A program made the translations under genes and the position numbers. A stretch of 64,000 nt of DNA. It comes from Clostridium felsineum DSM 794 (GTDB taxonomy: Bacteria; Bacillota; Clostridia; Clostridiales; Clostridiaceae). The stretch covers positions 2,108,001 to 2,172,000 of the forward strand of contig NZ_CP096980.1 in the NCBI RefSeq assembly GCF_002006355.2, read 5' to 3'. Positions 17,144-25,256 of the stretch are shown in pieces (position 1 is the stretch's first letter; each line of letters begins with the position of its first letter). The notes under the pieces were generated by a model, which saw nothing but the letters and a program-made list of their open reading frames with translations, was not told the origin of the DNA and ran no database searches.

Positions 17144-18139
17144 ATGGCAGACGTTTTATCACAAAGTGAAATAGATGCCCTATTATCTGCCTTATCCTCC
17201 GGCGAACTTCAACCTGATGAACTTCCAAAAGAAGAGGAAAAGCAAAAAGTAAAAGTGTATGATTTTACGAGTCCGCAGAAGTTTGCAAAGGAGCATATAA
17301 GAACCCTTGAGCTTATTCATGATAATTATTCAAGAATAATGTCCAATTATTTAACAGCACAACTTAGGGATAATGTAAAAGTAAAAATAGAAACAGTTGA
17401 ACAAATAACCTATGAGGAGTTTATTCATTCGGTTCCAAATCCAACAATTTTAACAATATTTAGAATGCCACCTCTTAAAGGATCTATTTTGTATGAAACA
17501 AATCCTCAGTTTATATATCAGGCTATTGATATACTTCTTGGTGGTAATGGTGAAGGAAAGTATAAACCAAGAGACATAACTGATATAGATAAGAATATTA
17601 TTATGAAAATAAACCAAGGTTTAATTGATAATCTAAAGTTAGCATGGGGGGAAGTTATTAATGTTGAGCCAGAGATAGAATCTCTCGAAACAAATCCAGC
17701 ACTTAATCAAACATTGGCCCCTCATGAGCCGGTTGCACTTATAACTTTTTCGGTAGATGTCGGAAATAGTCACACTTATATTAATATTTGTATACCTTAC
17801 CTTAGCATAGAAAAAATACTAGATAAGCTTGTTGTACAATATTGGTATCAAGAAAACGACGAAGAAATAGTTAAAGAATCAAGGGTTGAATTAAGAAAAA
17901 GATTAGATGTAGTAGAAGTTCCTGTAATAGCTAAACTGGGGAATACAGAAATAACTGTGGAGGATTTTTTAAGATTATCTATTGGAGATGTAGTAACTCT
18001 AAATAGTAAGTGTAGCGATCCGGTTCCTGTATATATTTACGACAATTTACATTTTTTGGCTGCGCCTGGAATCTTGGGCAAGAATATGGGAATCAAGATA
18101 TTAGATAAAATTGATAAGGATGTGGGAAAATATGAGTGA
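17144..18139 (+). CDS. fliM: FliM, flagellar motor switch protein
   Basis: FliM forms the C-ring and binds phosphorylated CheY. The 331-residue protein begins with the CheY-binding peptide VLSQSEIDALLSAL. The CheC-like middle domain follows, with YDFTSPQKFAKEHIRTLELIH and GGNGEG. The C-terminal SpoA domain (about 245-325) has VPVIAKLGNTEITVEDFLRL, GDVVTLN and FLAAPGILGKNMGIKI. Its last codons overlap the fliY start by eight bases (ATGAGTGA), suggesting coupled translation. Confidence 0.95.
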   Translation: MADVLSQSEIDALLSALSSGELQPDELPKEEEKQKVKVYDFTSPQKFAKEHIRTLELIHDNYSRIMSNYLTAQLRDNVKVKIETVEQITYEEFIHSVPNPTILTIFRMPPLKGSILYETNPQFIYQAIDILLGGNGEGKYKPRDITDIDKNIIMKINQGLIDNLKLAWGEVINVEPEIESLETNPALNQTLAPHEPVALITFSVDVGNSHTYINICIPYLSIEKILDKLVVQYWYQENDEEIVKESRVELRKRLDVVEVPVIAKLGNTEITVEDFLRLSIGDVVTLNSKCSDPVPVYIYDNLHFLAAPGILGKNMGIKILDKIDKDVGKYE

Positions 18140-19397
18140 TGGATTTCTTTCACAGGAGGAAATAGATTCTCTTTTGAATGGAGGAGACAGTAGTAGTTCG
18201 AGTTCATCAGAACAACAAAACGAAAATACCGCCAGTGATAATGATTTAAATGATATAGAAAAAGATTTACTAGGAGAGATAGGAAATATCTCTATGGGTT
18301 CGGCATCTACAGCACTTTCAACCATAATTGGTCAAAAAGTAAATATAACTACGCCAATAGTAAGTGTAACAACACTTGAGAATTTAAAGAAAAGCTTTGA
18401 GGTTCCAAATGTTGCTCTGGATGTAAAATATGTAAGCGGAATTTCGGGAGAAAATCTGCTTGTAATGAAAGTTACAGATGCTGCAGTAATTGCTAATTTG
18501 ATGATGGGTGGAGATGGTAAGGTTGAGAGTAAGGCCTTATCAGAAATTGAATTGAGTGCAGTTTCAGAGGCTATGAATCAAATGATTGGATCCTCTGCAA
18601 CATCAATGGCAACTATGCTATTACGTGAAGTAAATATATCACCACCTGTATCTAAAATTTGGGATTCTAAAACAGATGTATTAACAGAAAATATCAAGGA
18701 AGATGAAAATATAGTTCAAGTTGCATTTAAGCTAACAATTGGAGATTTAGTTGATAGCCAGATAATGCAAATACTTCCTATAGATACATCTAGAAAAATG
18801 ATTGATATAATGATGGGTGGAAATAGTGGCTCAAAAGAACAATCAGAACCTAAAGAAAGTGAGCCAAAAGCATCAGAAAATAGAACTCCAGAACCAACTG
18901 TAAATACTACTACACAAACAAATACATCAGCGCCGCCAATGCAGCAAGCGCAGCAACCACAGATGATGCCTCAAGGTCAGCCAATGCAGCAATCACCACA
19001 AATGATGGGGCAACCAATGTATCAAACACCTCAACCACAGATGATGCCTCAGGGTCAAGTATACGGGCAACCACAGGTGGAGGTCAATAGAGCGTCATTC
19101 CAACCACTTCAAGCTTCGGAAATATATGGCGCGCCTAAAAACATAGATCTTATTTTGGATGTTCCTCTCGAGATTTCAGTTGTACTAGGTAGAGCTAAGA
19201 AAAGTATAAAAGATATATTAAACTTAGGTACTGGTTCGCTTGTAGAACTGGATAAACTTGCAGAAGAACCAGTTGAAATATTAGTAAATGGTAAAAAAGT
19301 TGCTTATGGAGAAGTTGTAGTAGTTGATGAAAATTTTGGTGTTAGAATTACAAGCATTGTTGATAATGAAGAAAGAATAAAGAGCTTAAAAAAATAG
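18132..19397 (+). CDS. fliY: FliY, flagellar switch phosphatase (CheC-like + FliN domains)
   Basis: The 421-residue protein starts with a FliM-like CheY-binding peptide (GFLSQEEIDSLLNGG). A CheC-type phosphatase region follows, with GEIGNISMGSASTALS and a second half EAMNQMIGSSATSMA. A flexible linker rich in Gln, Met and Pro covers about residues 255-325. It ends in a FliN/SpoA domain (ILDVPLEISVVLGRAKKSIKDIL, ELDKLAEEPVEILVNGKKVAYGEVVVV). FliY dephosphorylates CheY at the switch and replaces FliN in Firmicutes. ATG 18132 is preferred over upstream codons because it gives the conserved MSDGFLSQEEID start. A terminator follows directly. Confidence 0.94.
   Translation: MSDGFLSQEEIDSLLNGGDSSSSSSSEQQNENTASDNDLNDIEKDLLGEIGNISMGSASTALSTIIGQKVNITTPIVSVTTLENLKKSFEVPNVALDVKYVSGISGENLLVMKVTDAAVIANLMMGGDGKVESKALSEIELSAVSEAMNQMIGSSATSMATMLLREVNISPPVSKIWDSKTDVLTENIKEDENIVQVAFKLTIGDLVDSQIMQILPIDTSRKMIDIMMGGNSGSKEQSEPKESEPKASENRTPEPTVNTTTQTNTSAPPMQQAQQPQMMPQGQPMQQSPQMMGQPMYQTPQPQMMPQGQVYGQPQVEVNRASFQPLQASEIYGAPKNIDLILDVPLEISVVLGRAKKSIKDILNLGTGSLVELDKLAEEPVEILVNGKKVAYGEVVVVDENFGVRITSIVDNEERIKSLKK
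18954..19057 (+). repeat. 26-bp direct repeat in the fliY linker
   Basis: CAACCACAGATGATGCCTCA and the next six bases occur at 18954-18979 and again at 19032-19057 with one mismatch. The offset is 78 bases (26 codons, so in frame), giving twice the peptide QPQMMPQGQ. The linker probably lengthens or shortens by recombination or slippage between such copies. Confidence 0.8.
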
Positions 19398-19406
19398 ACT
19401 ATTTTA

Positions 19407-19438
19407 AATAACCGGTTTATCGTACCCGGTTATTTTTA
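19407..19438 (+). terminator. Intrinsic terminator ending the chemotaxis/switch operon
   Basis: AATAACCGG (19407-19415) pairs with CCGGTTATT (19426-19434) and runs into a T-rich tail, ten bases after the fliY stop. Confidence 0.88.
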
Positions 19439-19475
19439 TATATATCTGTTATAATAAATTTTACAAGTACTAATA

Positions 19476-19502
19476 TAAACTTTAAAATGGTAATTACGAT
19501 AA
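19476..19502 (+). promoter_or_regulatory. Sigma-D promoter of the flgM-fliD operon
   Basis: TAAA (19476-19479), 15 bases, TACGATAA (19495-19502). Both boxes and the spacer length match the fapA promoter exactly. Confidence 0.82.
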
Positions 19503-19572
19503 TAAACTATAGATAAAAACATGGCTTTAAAACTTTAAAAATGAAGTTACTAGCTTTAAGGAGTGTAGAATT

Positions 19573-19854
19573 ATGAAAATAAATAATGTAGGTGCAGGAA
19601 ACAAGATTGAGTTGTATAATTTCAATAAAAATGTTAATGACATAAAAAATAATACTCCTAAAGAAAAAGACGTTATTGAAATATCTACTAAAGGTAGATA
19701 CCTCAGTACTTTTTCCCAAGATGAATCTATACAAAAAGCTGGTACTAAAAGGGTAGAAGAGATAAAAAAGCAAATTGAACAAGGAAGTTATAAAGTAGAT
19801 ACAAATTCACTTGCAAAGAAAATTTTAGATCATGTAAAAGGGAGAGAAGTTTAG
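19573..19854 (+). CDS. flgM: FlgM, anti-sigma-D factor
   Basis: FlgM holds sigma-D inactive until the hook-basal body is complete and FlgM is exported or otherwise relieved. The 93-residue protein has the typical layout: a disordered N-terminal half, then DVIEISTKGRYL and the sigma-binding helices RVEEIKKQIEQGSYKVDTNSLAKKIL. AAGGAGTG precedes the ATG. It is the first gene behind a sigma-D promoter, so it sits in a negative feedback loop on its own transcription, as in other flagellated bacteria. Confidence 0.92.
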   Translation: MKINNVGAGNKIELYNFNKNVNDIKNNTPKEKDVIEISTKGRYLSTFSQDESIQKAGTKRVEEIKKQIEQGSYKVDTNSLAKKILDHVKGREV

Positions 19855-19856
19855 TT

Positions 19857-20267
19857 ATGAAAGAAGAGCTAAAAAAAGTTATGAGTGATGAGTTTAATTC
19901 TCTTGAGAGGTTACTTGATTTACTTTTAACTCAGCAGCAGTTTCTTATTAAAAAAGATGTTTTTGGACTTGATAAAATGGTCGTAGAGATTCAAAAAGTT
20001 AATAAGGAAGTAGCTTCAAGTGAAATGAGTAGGCTTAAATTGGTAGGAGACAAGACAATGAAGGATTTGCTTAGAGAAATAAGTGATGAATCTTTAAATA
20101 AAATATATTTAAATATGAGAGGTTTACTTGAAAAGATAAAATTTCAAAAGGATTCCAATGAATTGTTAATTAAGCAAGGACTTGTTTTTACAACAAAAGT
20201 GTTAAATGCTATTAATCCAAATGGTAATACAGCCAAAACATATAATTGTTATGGCAAAACAAGGTAA
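19857..20267 (+). CDS. flgN: FlgN-like export chaperone for FlgK/FlgL
   Basis: This 136-residue protein is mostly helical and charged, beginning two bases after flgM. FlgN chaperones bind the C-termini of the hook-filament junction proteins FlgK and FlgL and bring them to the export gate. Sequence conservation of the family is weak. The call rests on the helical pattern (LERLLDLLLTQQQFLIKKDV, KEVASSEMSRLKLVG) and on the position between flgM and flgK, which is the usual one in Firmicutes. Confidence 0.8.
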   Translation: MKEELKKVMSDEFNSLERLLDLLLTQQQFLIKKDVFGLDKMVVEIQKVNKEVASSEMSRLKLVGDKTMKDLLREISDESLNKIYLNMRGLLEKIKFQKDSNELLIKQGLVFTTKVLNAINPNGNTAKTYNCYGKTR

Positions 20268-20281
20268 GATGAGGTGAAATT

Positions 20282-22186
20282 ATGCCAGGATTATTTGGAA
20301 CTTTAAATGTAGGAGTCAGTGGACTTACAGTAAATCAACAGGCAATAGATGTTACAGGACATAATATTTCTAATGCTTCAACAGATGGATACTCAAGACA
20401 AAGGGTTGATATAAGAACAAGAATACCATATGGTATGCCAAGTATGGATAGTGCAGCTGGACCAGGTCTTTTTGGTACTGGAGCAGAGGTATACAATGTT
20501 GAAAGAGTAAGAGATAGTTTCTTAGATTATCAGATAAGAGATTTAACTAGCAAAAATGGTGCATACAAGACTACAAACAACTATTTAAGTGAAGTAGAAA
20601 GTATGTTTGATGAATCCTCTAGTTCAGGAATTTCAGGATCTATAACAACTTTCTTTTCAGCAATTCAAAACTATACTAATGCTAGTTCAGCAACTCCAAC
20701 TAGTATGAAAAGTATTATAAGTAATGCACAAACTATGACTAATGAATTAAACCACGTGTACTCACAACTCACATCGTTAAAAAGCGATGTTCAACTAGCA
20801 ATTAAAGATGATGTAGTTTCAATGAATAGTATGATTGATAAAATAGATTTATTGAATCAACAGATAATAACAGTAAAACAGTCAGGAAAAGAACCTAATG
20901 ACTTAGAGGATAGTAGAGATTTACTACTAGATCAACTTAGTGAAAAGTTTGGAATAAATGTAGATAGCAGTCCTGAGTTTGATGGACATGATGTATCTGT
21001 TATAGATAAAATAGGAAACATAAATCCTACACTTGTTAAATCAGTAGGTAATGATCAAGTAAATAGATTCTCTTATATTGATACTGTAACTAAAGGAGCA
21101 GACACGGGCACCAAAAATGCTGCAGGTGAAACAATATATTCTTATGAAGTTGATTATTATAAATTGGGTAATAAAGCAACCAGTGATAATAGAGTTAAAT
21201 TAAATATAAATATGACAGAATCTCAAGCTAAAGAACTTCAGCAAAGTAGAGTTCTTATGGCAAACAAAGATGGAGTTGCATTATCGAGTGCTGATGGTAC
21301 AACTAAATTAGATGGAAGTGCCGCTTCTTATAACTTTACTGATTTGGGCTTATTTAAGCCTGTAAATGGAGATATAAATGGAGAACAAACAGTTCAGAAT
21401 AAAATAGATGGATATGTAGATCAAATGAATAGGGTGGCAAAATCAATTGCATTAGCAATAAATACTGTAAGTAGTGGTATGGTTGATCCTAATAAATCAC
21501 AAATAGCATCAGATGGTAAAGGTTCAACTCCAAACTTAGATGAACTACCTATATTTGTAAATCATGATTTTACAAAAGATACTTCAAATACTACTTTTAG
21601 TGCAAGTAAATATTTTAATGATACAACAAATTCAGGTAAAAACTGGGAAGATTATATAAATGCAGGCAATATATCTATAAATCCAGAACTTTTAGGAGAT
21701 ACTCCAATATTAAAAGTAAAAACTGATGATGATCAATATGGACTTCCAAGTGAAAATATTAAAGATGGTAGTACAGACCAACAGAGAGCTATTGAGCTTG
21801 GAAAACTTCAAAAGGTTGCGTTTAAGATTCAAGATGTAAATCCTGATGTTTACACTAGAAGTGCTTTTGCAAAAACTCTTGCTAAGGATTCTGATACTGG
21901 CGTTAATACAATACAAAGTGATGCAGGTGGTATTACAGTAGATGATTATTTAAAGAGCTTTATAAACACTCTTGGAACTGATAATCAAGCAGCAAAGCAA
22001 AGTGCCATATCTTCAAATAATGTTTTAAATCAAGTAAAGCAGACAAGAGAATCAACATCTGGAGTTTCACTTGATGAAGAAATGACAAATCTAATACAAT
22101 TTTCTCATGGATATCAAGCAAGTGCTAAGATAATTTCAACAGTAGATCAACTTTTAGATGTTGTTGTAAATAATCTTAAGAGGTAG
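20282..22186 (+). CDS. flgK: FlgK, hook-filament junction protein 1
   Basis: FlgK joins the hook to the filament outside the cell. The 634-residue protein has the conserved N-terminal heptad region (FGTLNVGVSGLTVNQQAIDV, then GHNISNASTDGYSRQ). The C-terminal region has SGVSLDEEMTNLIQFSHGYQ and the final helix AKIISTVDQLLDVVVNNLKR. The less conserved middle is larger than in short FlgK proteins and may form surface domains. There is no signal peptide, as expected for type III export. GAGGTG precedes the ATG. Confidence 0.95.
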   Translation: MPGLFGTLNVGVSGLTVNQQAIDVTGHNISNASTDGYSRQRVDIRTRIPYGMPSMDSAAGPGLFGTGAEVYNVERVRDSFLDYQIRDLTSKNGAYKTTNNYLSEVESMFDESSSSGISGSITTFFSAIQNYTNASSATPTSMKSIISNAQTMTNELNHVYSQLTSLKSDVQLAIKDDVVSMNSMIDKIDLLNQQIITVKQSGKEPNDLEDSRDLLLDQLSEKFGINVDSSPEFDGHDVSVIDKIGNINPTLVKSVGNDQVNRFSYIDTVTKGADTGTKNAAGETIYSYEVDYYKLGNKATSDNRVKLNINMTESQAKELQQSRVLMANKDGVALSSADGTTKLDGSAASYNFTDLGLFKPVNGDINGEQTVQNKIDGYVDQMNRVAKSIALAINTVSSGMVDPNKSQIASDGKGSTPNLDELPIFVNHDFTKDTSNTTFSASKYFNDTTNSGKNWEDYINAGNISINPELLGDTPILKVKTDDDQYGLPSENIKDGSTDQQRAIELGKLQKVAFKIQDVNPDVYTRSAFAKTLAKDSDTGVNTIQSDAGGITVDDYLKSFINTLGTDNQAAKQSAISSNNVLNQVKQTRESTSGVSLDEEMTNLIQFSHGYQASAKIISTVDQLLDVVVNNLKR

Positions 22187-22195
22187 GGTGATAAA

Positions 22196-23473
22196 ATGCG
22201 TGTAACAAATAGAATGCTTACAGATACTTTTTTAACTGATATGAATACCAATCTTCAAAATATGAGAGATATTCAAAGTCAGCTTACATCAGGCAAAAAG
22301 ATAAATAAACCATCAGATAATCCGTATATAGCTACAAAATCTATGCAGCTTAATACAGATATAAGTATAAATAGTCAGTATAATACAAATATTAAGAATA
22401 CAATATACTGGTTAAATCAAACAGATACAGCATTAAATCAAGCAGGAGATATAGTTCAAAGAATGAAGGAACTCTTAATATCAGCTGGAAATGGAGCATA
22501 CAATCAAGAACAGAGAGATTCAATAAGAGCTGAAATTAATCAGAGAATTTATGAGTTTTCAAATGTAATAAATAGTAGTTTTAGTGGTCAATATCTTTTT
22601 GGAGGGACTAGGGGAGATGAAAAACCTCTTGACATTATGTCTAATTCCTCAAAAAATACTTATTTAATGTATAACAATGAAAGTGTTGATTTACCAATAG
22701 CATCAGCATCAGGTACTACAGCTTCTATAGCCAATAGTTGCGGTGAACTAGATGTTCAGCTTGGAAGTGGATCTACTGTAAAGCTTCAAATAACCAGTGG
22801 GGCTTCAATACAAAGTATAGTTGATGGGATAAATAACCAAATTGCTTCTAGTTCAAGCTTAAAGGGAAAAGTTTCCGCGGTATCTTATGTTAAAGGTAAT
22901 CAAACATACATAAGAATAAAAGCTAGCAATAATAAAGATATAACTATAACAAATGGTACTAATATACCAGCTTTAAGTAGTTTTAAAAATAAATATATTG
23001 GTGTAGATAAAATCGATAAAATATCAAAAAGCCTTTCTGTGGAGATATCTCAGGGAGTTTTATCTCAGTATAGTGTAAGTGCTACTGATATAATGAATTA
23101 CAAAGCAGCAACGGCTAGTGGTGTTGAAAAAAGTTATGATTTAAGGCAGGTATTTTCTGATATAGTAAATGATTTAAGCAGTACATCAGGAGTAGCAAAT
23201 TTAAATACTAAAGATTCAGATGCTCTAGATGGATTACTCGAAAATATACTTTCAATTAGAGCGACAGTTGGTGCAAGTCAAAACAGAATGGACAGTGCAC
23301 AACAAAACAATCAAGAGAATAATTATAACATGACATTAATATTATCCAATACTGAAGACACGGATATTACTGAGTCTACAATGAATTATGCAGCACTTCA
23401 GACCGTTTATCTTGCCTCTCTTCAGACAAGTGCAAAAATAATTAAACCAACACTTATGGATTATATGTCATAA
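22196..23473 (+). CDS. flgL: FlgL, hook-filament junction protein 3
   Basis: FlgL forms the second junction ring, on which FliD and flagellin assemble. The 425-residue protein has the flagellin-like N-terminus RVTNRMLTDTFLTDMNTNL, SGKKINKPSDNP and FSGQYLFGGTRG, and a matching C-terminal coiled region (VGASQNRMDSAQQNNQE, MNYAALQTVYLASLQTSAKI). It lies nine bases after flgK. It is exported without a cleaved signal. Confidence 0.94.
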   Translation: MRVTNRMLTDTFLTDMNTNLQNMRDIQSQLTSGKKINKPSDNPYIATKSMQLNTDISINSQYNTNIKNTIYWLNQTDTALNQAGDIVQRMKELLISAGNGAYNQEQRDSIRAEINQRIYEFSNVINSSFSGQYLFGGTRGDEKPLDIMSNSSKNTYLMYNNESVDLPIASASGTTASIANSCGELDVQLGSGSTVKLQITSGASIQSIVDGINNQIASSSSLKGKVSAVSYVKGNQTYIRIKASNNKDITITNGTNIPALSSFKNKYIGVDKIDKISKSLSVEISQGVLSQYSVSATDIMNYKAATASGVEKSYDLRQVFSDIVNDLSSTSGVANLNTKDSDALDGLLENILSIRATVGASQNRMDSAQQNNQENNYNMTLILSNTEDTDITESTMNYAALQTVYLASLQTSAKIIKPTLMDYMS

Positions 23474-23489
23474 ATTTGGAGGCTATATT

Positions 23490-23915
23490 ATGAAGCTTGA
23501 GACTCAATACCATGGTATTATAGAGTATAATGAAAATAATGTAATAACCCTTGTAAAGGGAATGTCTGGATTTGAAAATTTAAAGAAATTTATATTGGTT
23601 GGCATTGAGAGTAATGAAGTATTTAGTTTATTTCACTCTATGGAAGATACAGAAGTTGCTTTTATAGTAGCATCACCATTTTATGTCAAAGCAGATTATG
23701 AAGTTAACCTAAGTGATGAACTTGTTAAGGAACTTCAAATAAATGATGAGAAAGATGTTCTTATTGTAAATACAGTAAATCTTTCTAAGGATATAAAAAA
23801 AATGACAACTAATTTGGGTGCTCCTATCATTATAAATATAAATAAACGTTTAGGAAAACAAATAATTATAAGTGATGATGAAAAAATGATAAAATATCCT
23901 ATGATACATGGTTAA
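23490..23915 (+). CDS. fliW: FliW, flagellin-binding regulator of CsrA
   Basis: FliW binds flagellin. When flagellin is exported, free FliW binds and inhibits CsrA, which lets hag mRNA be translated. The 141-residue protein begins with a GIIEYNENNVITLVKGMSGF strand region and has FSLFHSMEDTEVAFIVASPF in the middle and TTNLGAPIIININKRLGKQIII near the end, all characteristic. It is directly upstream of csrA, the usual pairing in Firmicutes. Confidence 0.94.
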   Translation: MKLETQYHGIIEYNENNVITLVKGMSGFENLKKFILVGIESNEVFSLFHSMEDTEVAFIVASPFYVKADYEVNLSDELVKELQINDEKDVLIVNTVNLSKDIKKMTTNLGAPIIININKRLGKQIIISDDEKMIKYPMIHG

Positions 23916-23952
23916 AACTTTTGTATACTAGGTATATAAAGGAGTGACTTAA

Positions 23953-24180
23953 ATGTTAGTTATGGGAAGAAAAAAAGGTGAGTCTATTCTAATAGGTGAT
24001 GACATAGAAATAACTATTGTGAATGTAGACGAAAGTTCTGTTAAAATAGCTATTAATGCACCAAGAGAAGTAACTATTCTTAGGAAAGAACTATATAATA
24101 AAATTAAAGAAGAGAATAAGGAAGCATTGGTTAAAGATAGTGATCTTATTAAGGTAAAAGAATTAAATTTAAAGAAATAA
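23953..24180 (+). CDS. csrA: CsrA, RNA-binding translational regulator
   Basis: CsrA is a small dimeric protein that binds GGA motifs, best in hairpin loops, and here most likely represses hag translation. The 75-residue protein has the family start MLVMGRKKGESILIGDDIEI, the VKIAINAPREVTILR strand that contacts RNA (including the conserved Arg near residue 44), and a charged tail. AAAGGAGTG precedes the ATG. Its presumed target site is seen at 27705-27737. Confidence 0.95.
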   Translation: MLVMGRKKGESILIGDDIEITIVNVDESSVKIAINAPREVTILRKELYNKIKEENKEALVKDSDLIKVKELNLKK

Positions 24181-24203
24181 AATATTAAAGAGGTGTAAAT
24201 AAT

Positions 24204-24563
24204 ATGGATATTAGTTTATATTGTCAAGGAGGACAGATATTAGAAACTACACCTGTAAATAATGAAATTGGTCAGCCTCAAAGAATAGAGGTTAATGCTG
24301 TAAAAGTAGATCAAGAGACAGAAAATTGTAAAAGTGATAGTGAAAAAGAGGCTAAAAATACAGGGAAAAATATCGATAAACTCCTTAGAAGAGAAAACAC
24401 TCATGTGGAGTATTCAGTACACAAGGTATTTGGAGATTTAATAATAAAAATAGTTGATAATGATACCCAAAAAGTTGTACAGGAAATACCTCCTGAAAAA
24501 ATTCTTGATATGGTTGCAAAGCTTTGTGAAGCAGATGGGGTTTTGCTAGATAAAAAGGTTTAG
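24204..24563 (+). CDS. flaG: FlaG family flagellar protein
   Basis: This 119-residue protein has a low-complexity first half and a conserved second half (EYSVHKVFGDLIIKIVDNDT, VVQEIPPEKILDMVAKL) that is the FlaG signature. FlaG proteins affect filament length in other bacteria, but the mechanism is not settled. It lies between csrA and an unknown small gene in the late flagellar operon. Confidence 0.88.
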   Translation: MDISLYCQGGQILETTPVNNEIGQPQRIEVNAVKVDQETENCKSDSEKEAKNTGKNIDKLLRRENTHVEYSVHKVFGDLIIKIVDNDTQKVVQEIPPEKILDMVAKLCEADGVLLDKKV

Positions 24564-24575
24564 GGGGAGGATAGC

Positions 24576-24842
24576 ATGGAATTTCGTTTAAATAAAATTG
24601 AACCTGAGGTTCGAAAAAGAGTAAACGAAATAACGAAAGAAGGAAAAGTACATGATAAGACGAAGCATGAGTTTAGAGTCGATTCCCAAAATGAAAATAA
24701 TAAAGAAAAAAATAGTTATAGATCTTCTGATAAAAAGAAAAAAATTTTAGTAGAAGCCGTAAAGGAAGAAAAAATAGAAGTAGACGCAGTAAATACTAAC
24801 GAAACACAAACACTTGGGAAATTTCTAGATGTAAAAGAATAG
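24576..24842 (+). CDS. Unrecognised 88-residue charged protein in the late flagellar operon
   Basis: I do not recognise a family. The product is very hydrophilic: repeated Lys and Glu, a KKKKI patch near the middle, no cysteine, no membrane segment and no signal. It is probably largely disordered. GGGGGAGG precedes the ATG. It lies 12 bases after flaG and 12 before fliS, so it is translated as part of the operon and is likely real. A chaperone-like or export-related role is only suggested by position. Confidence 0.65.
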   Translation: MEFRLNKIEPEVRKRVNEITKEGKVHDKTKHEFRVDSQNENNKEKNSYRSSDKKKKILVEAVKEEKIEVDAVNTNETQTLGKFLDVKE

Positions 24843-24854
24843 GGAGGTTTTATT

Positions 24855-25235
24855 ATGTATGGTAGTAATGCATATAAGACATATAAAAATAACAGTGTAA
24901 CTTATGCTTCTAAAGAGCAATTATTGTTAATGCTTGTGGATGGTGCAGTAAAGTTTAGTAAAATGGCACGAAATTCTATGGAAAACAATGATATTAAGAA
25001 CACTCATGAATATCTTATAAGGGTAGAAGATATTTTTACAGAGTTAATGGCGTGCTTAGACTTGTCAAAGGCAGGAGAATGGGGGGAGGACTTATTCAAC
25101 TTATACAGTTTTATAAATGCTCAACTTGTTAAAGCAAATTTAAAAAAGGATATTAGTATTTTAGATGAAACTATGCCACTTATAGTAGAAATAAGAGATA
25201 TGTGGCATGAAGCATATAAATTATCTAAAAGATAG
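24855..25235 (+). CDS. fliS: FliS, flagellin export chaperone
   Basis: FliS binds the C-terminus of flagellin, prevents early polymerisation and delivers it to the export gate. In Bacillus it also helps FliW act. The 126-residue protein has the N-terminal YGSNAYKTYKNNSVTYASKE, LLLMLVDGAVKFSKMA and the helical remainder typical of FliS. GGGAGG precedes the ATG. It is directly before fliD, the standard order. Confidence 0.94.
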   Translation: MYGSNAYKTYKNNSVTYASKEQLLLMLVDGAVKFSKMARNSMENNDIKNTHEYLIRVEDIFTELMACLDLSKAGEWGEDLFNLYSFINAQLVKANLKKDISILDETMPLIVEIRDMWHEAYKLSKR

Positions 25236-25256
25236 TTTAGTAGGGAGGAATATGGT

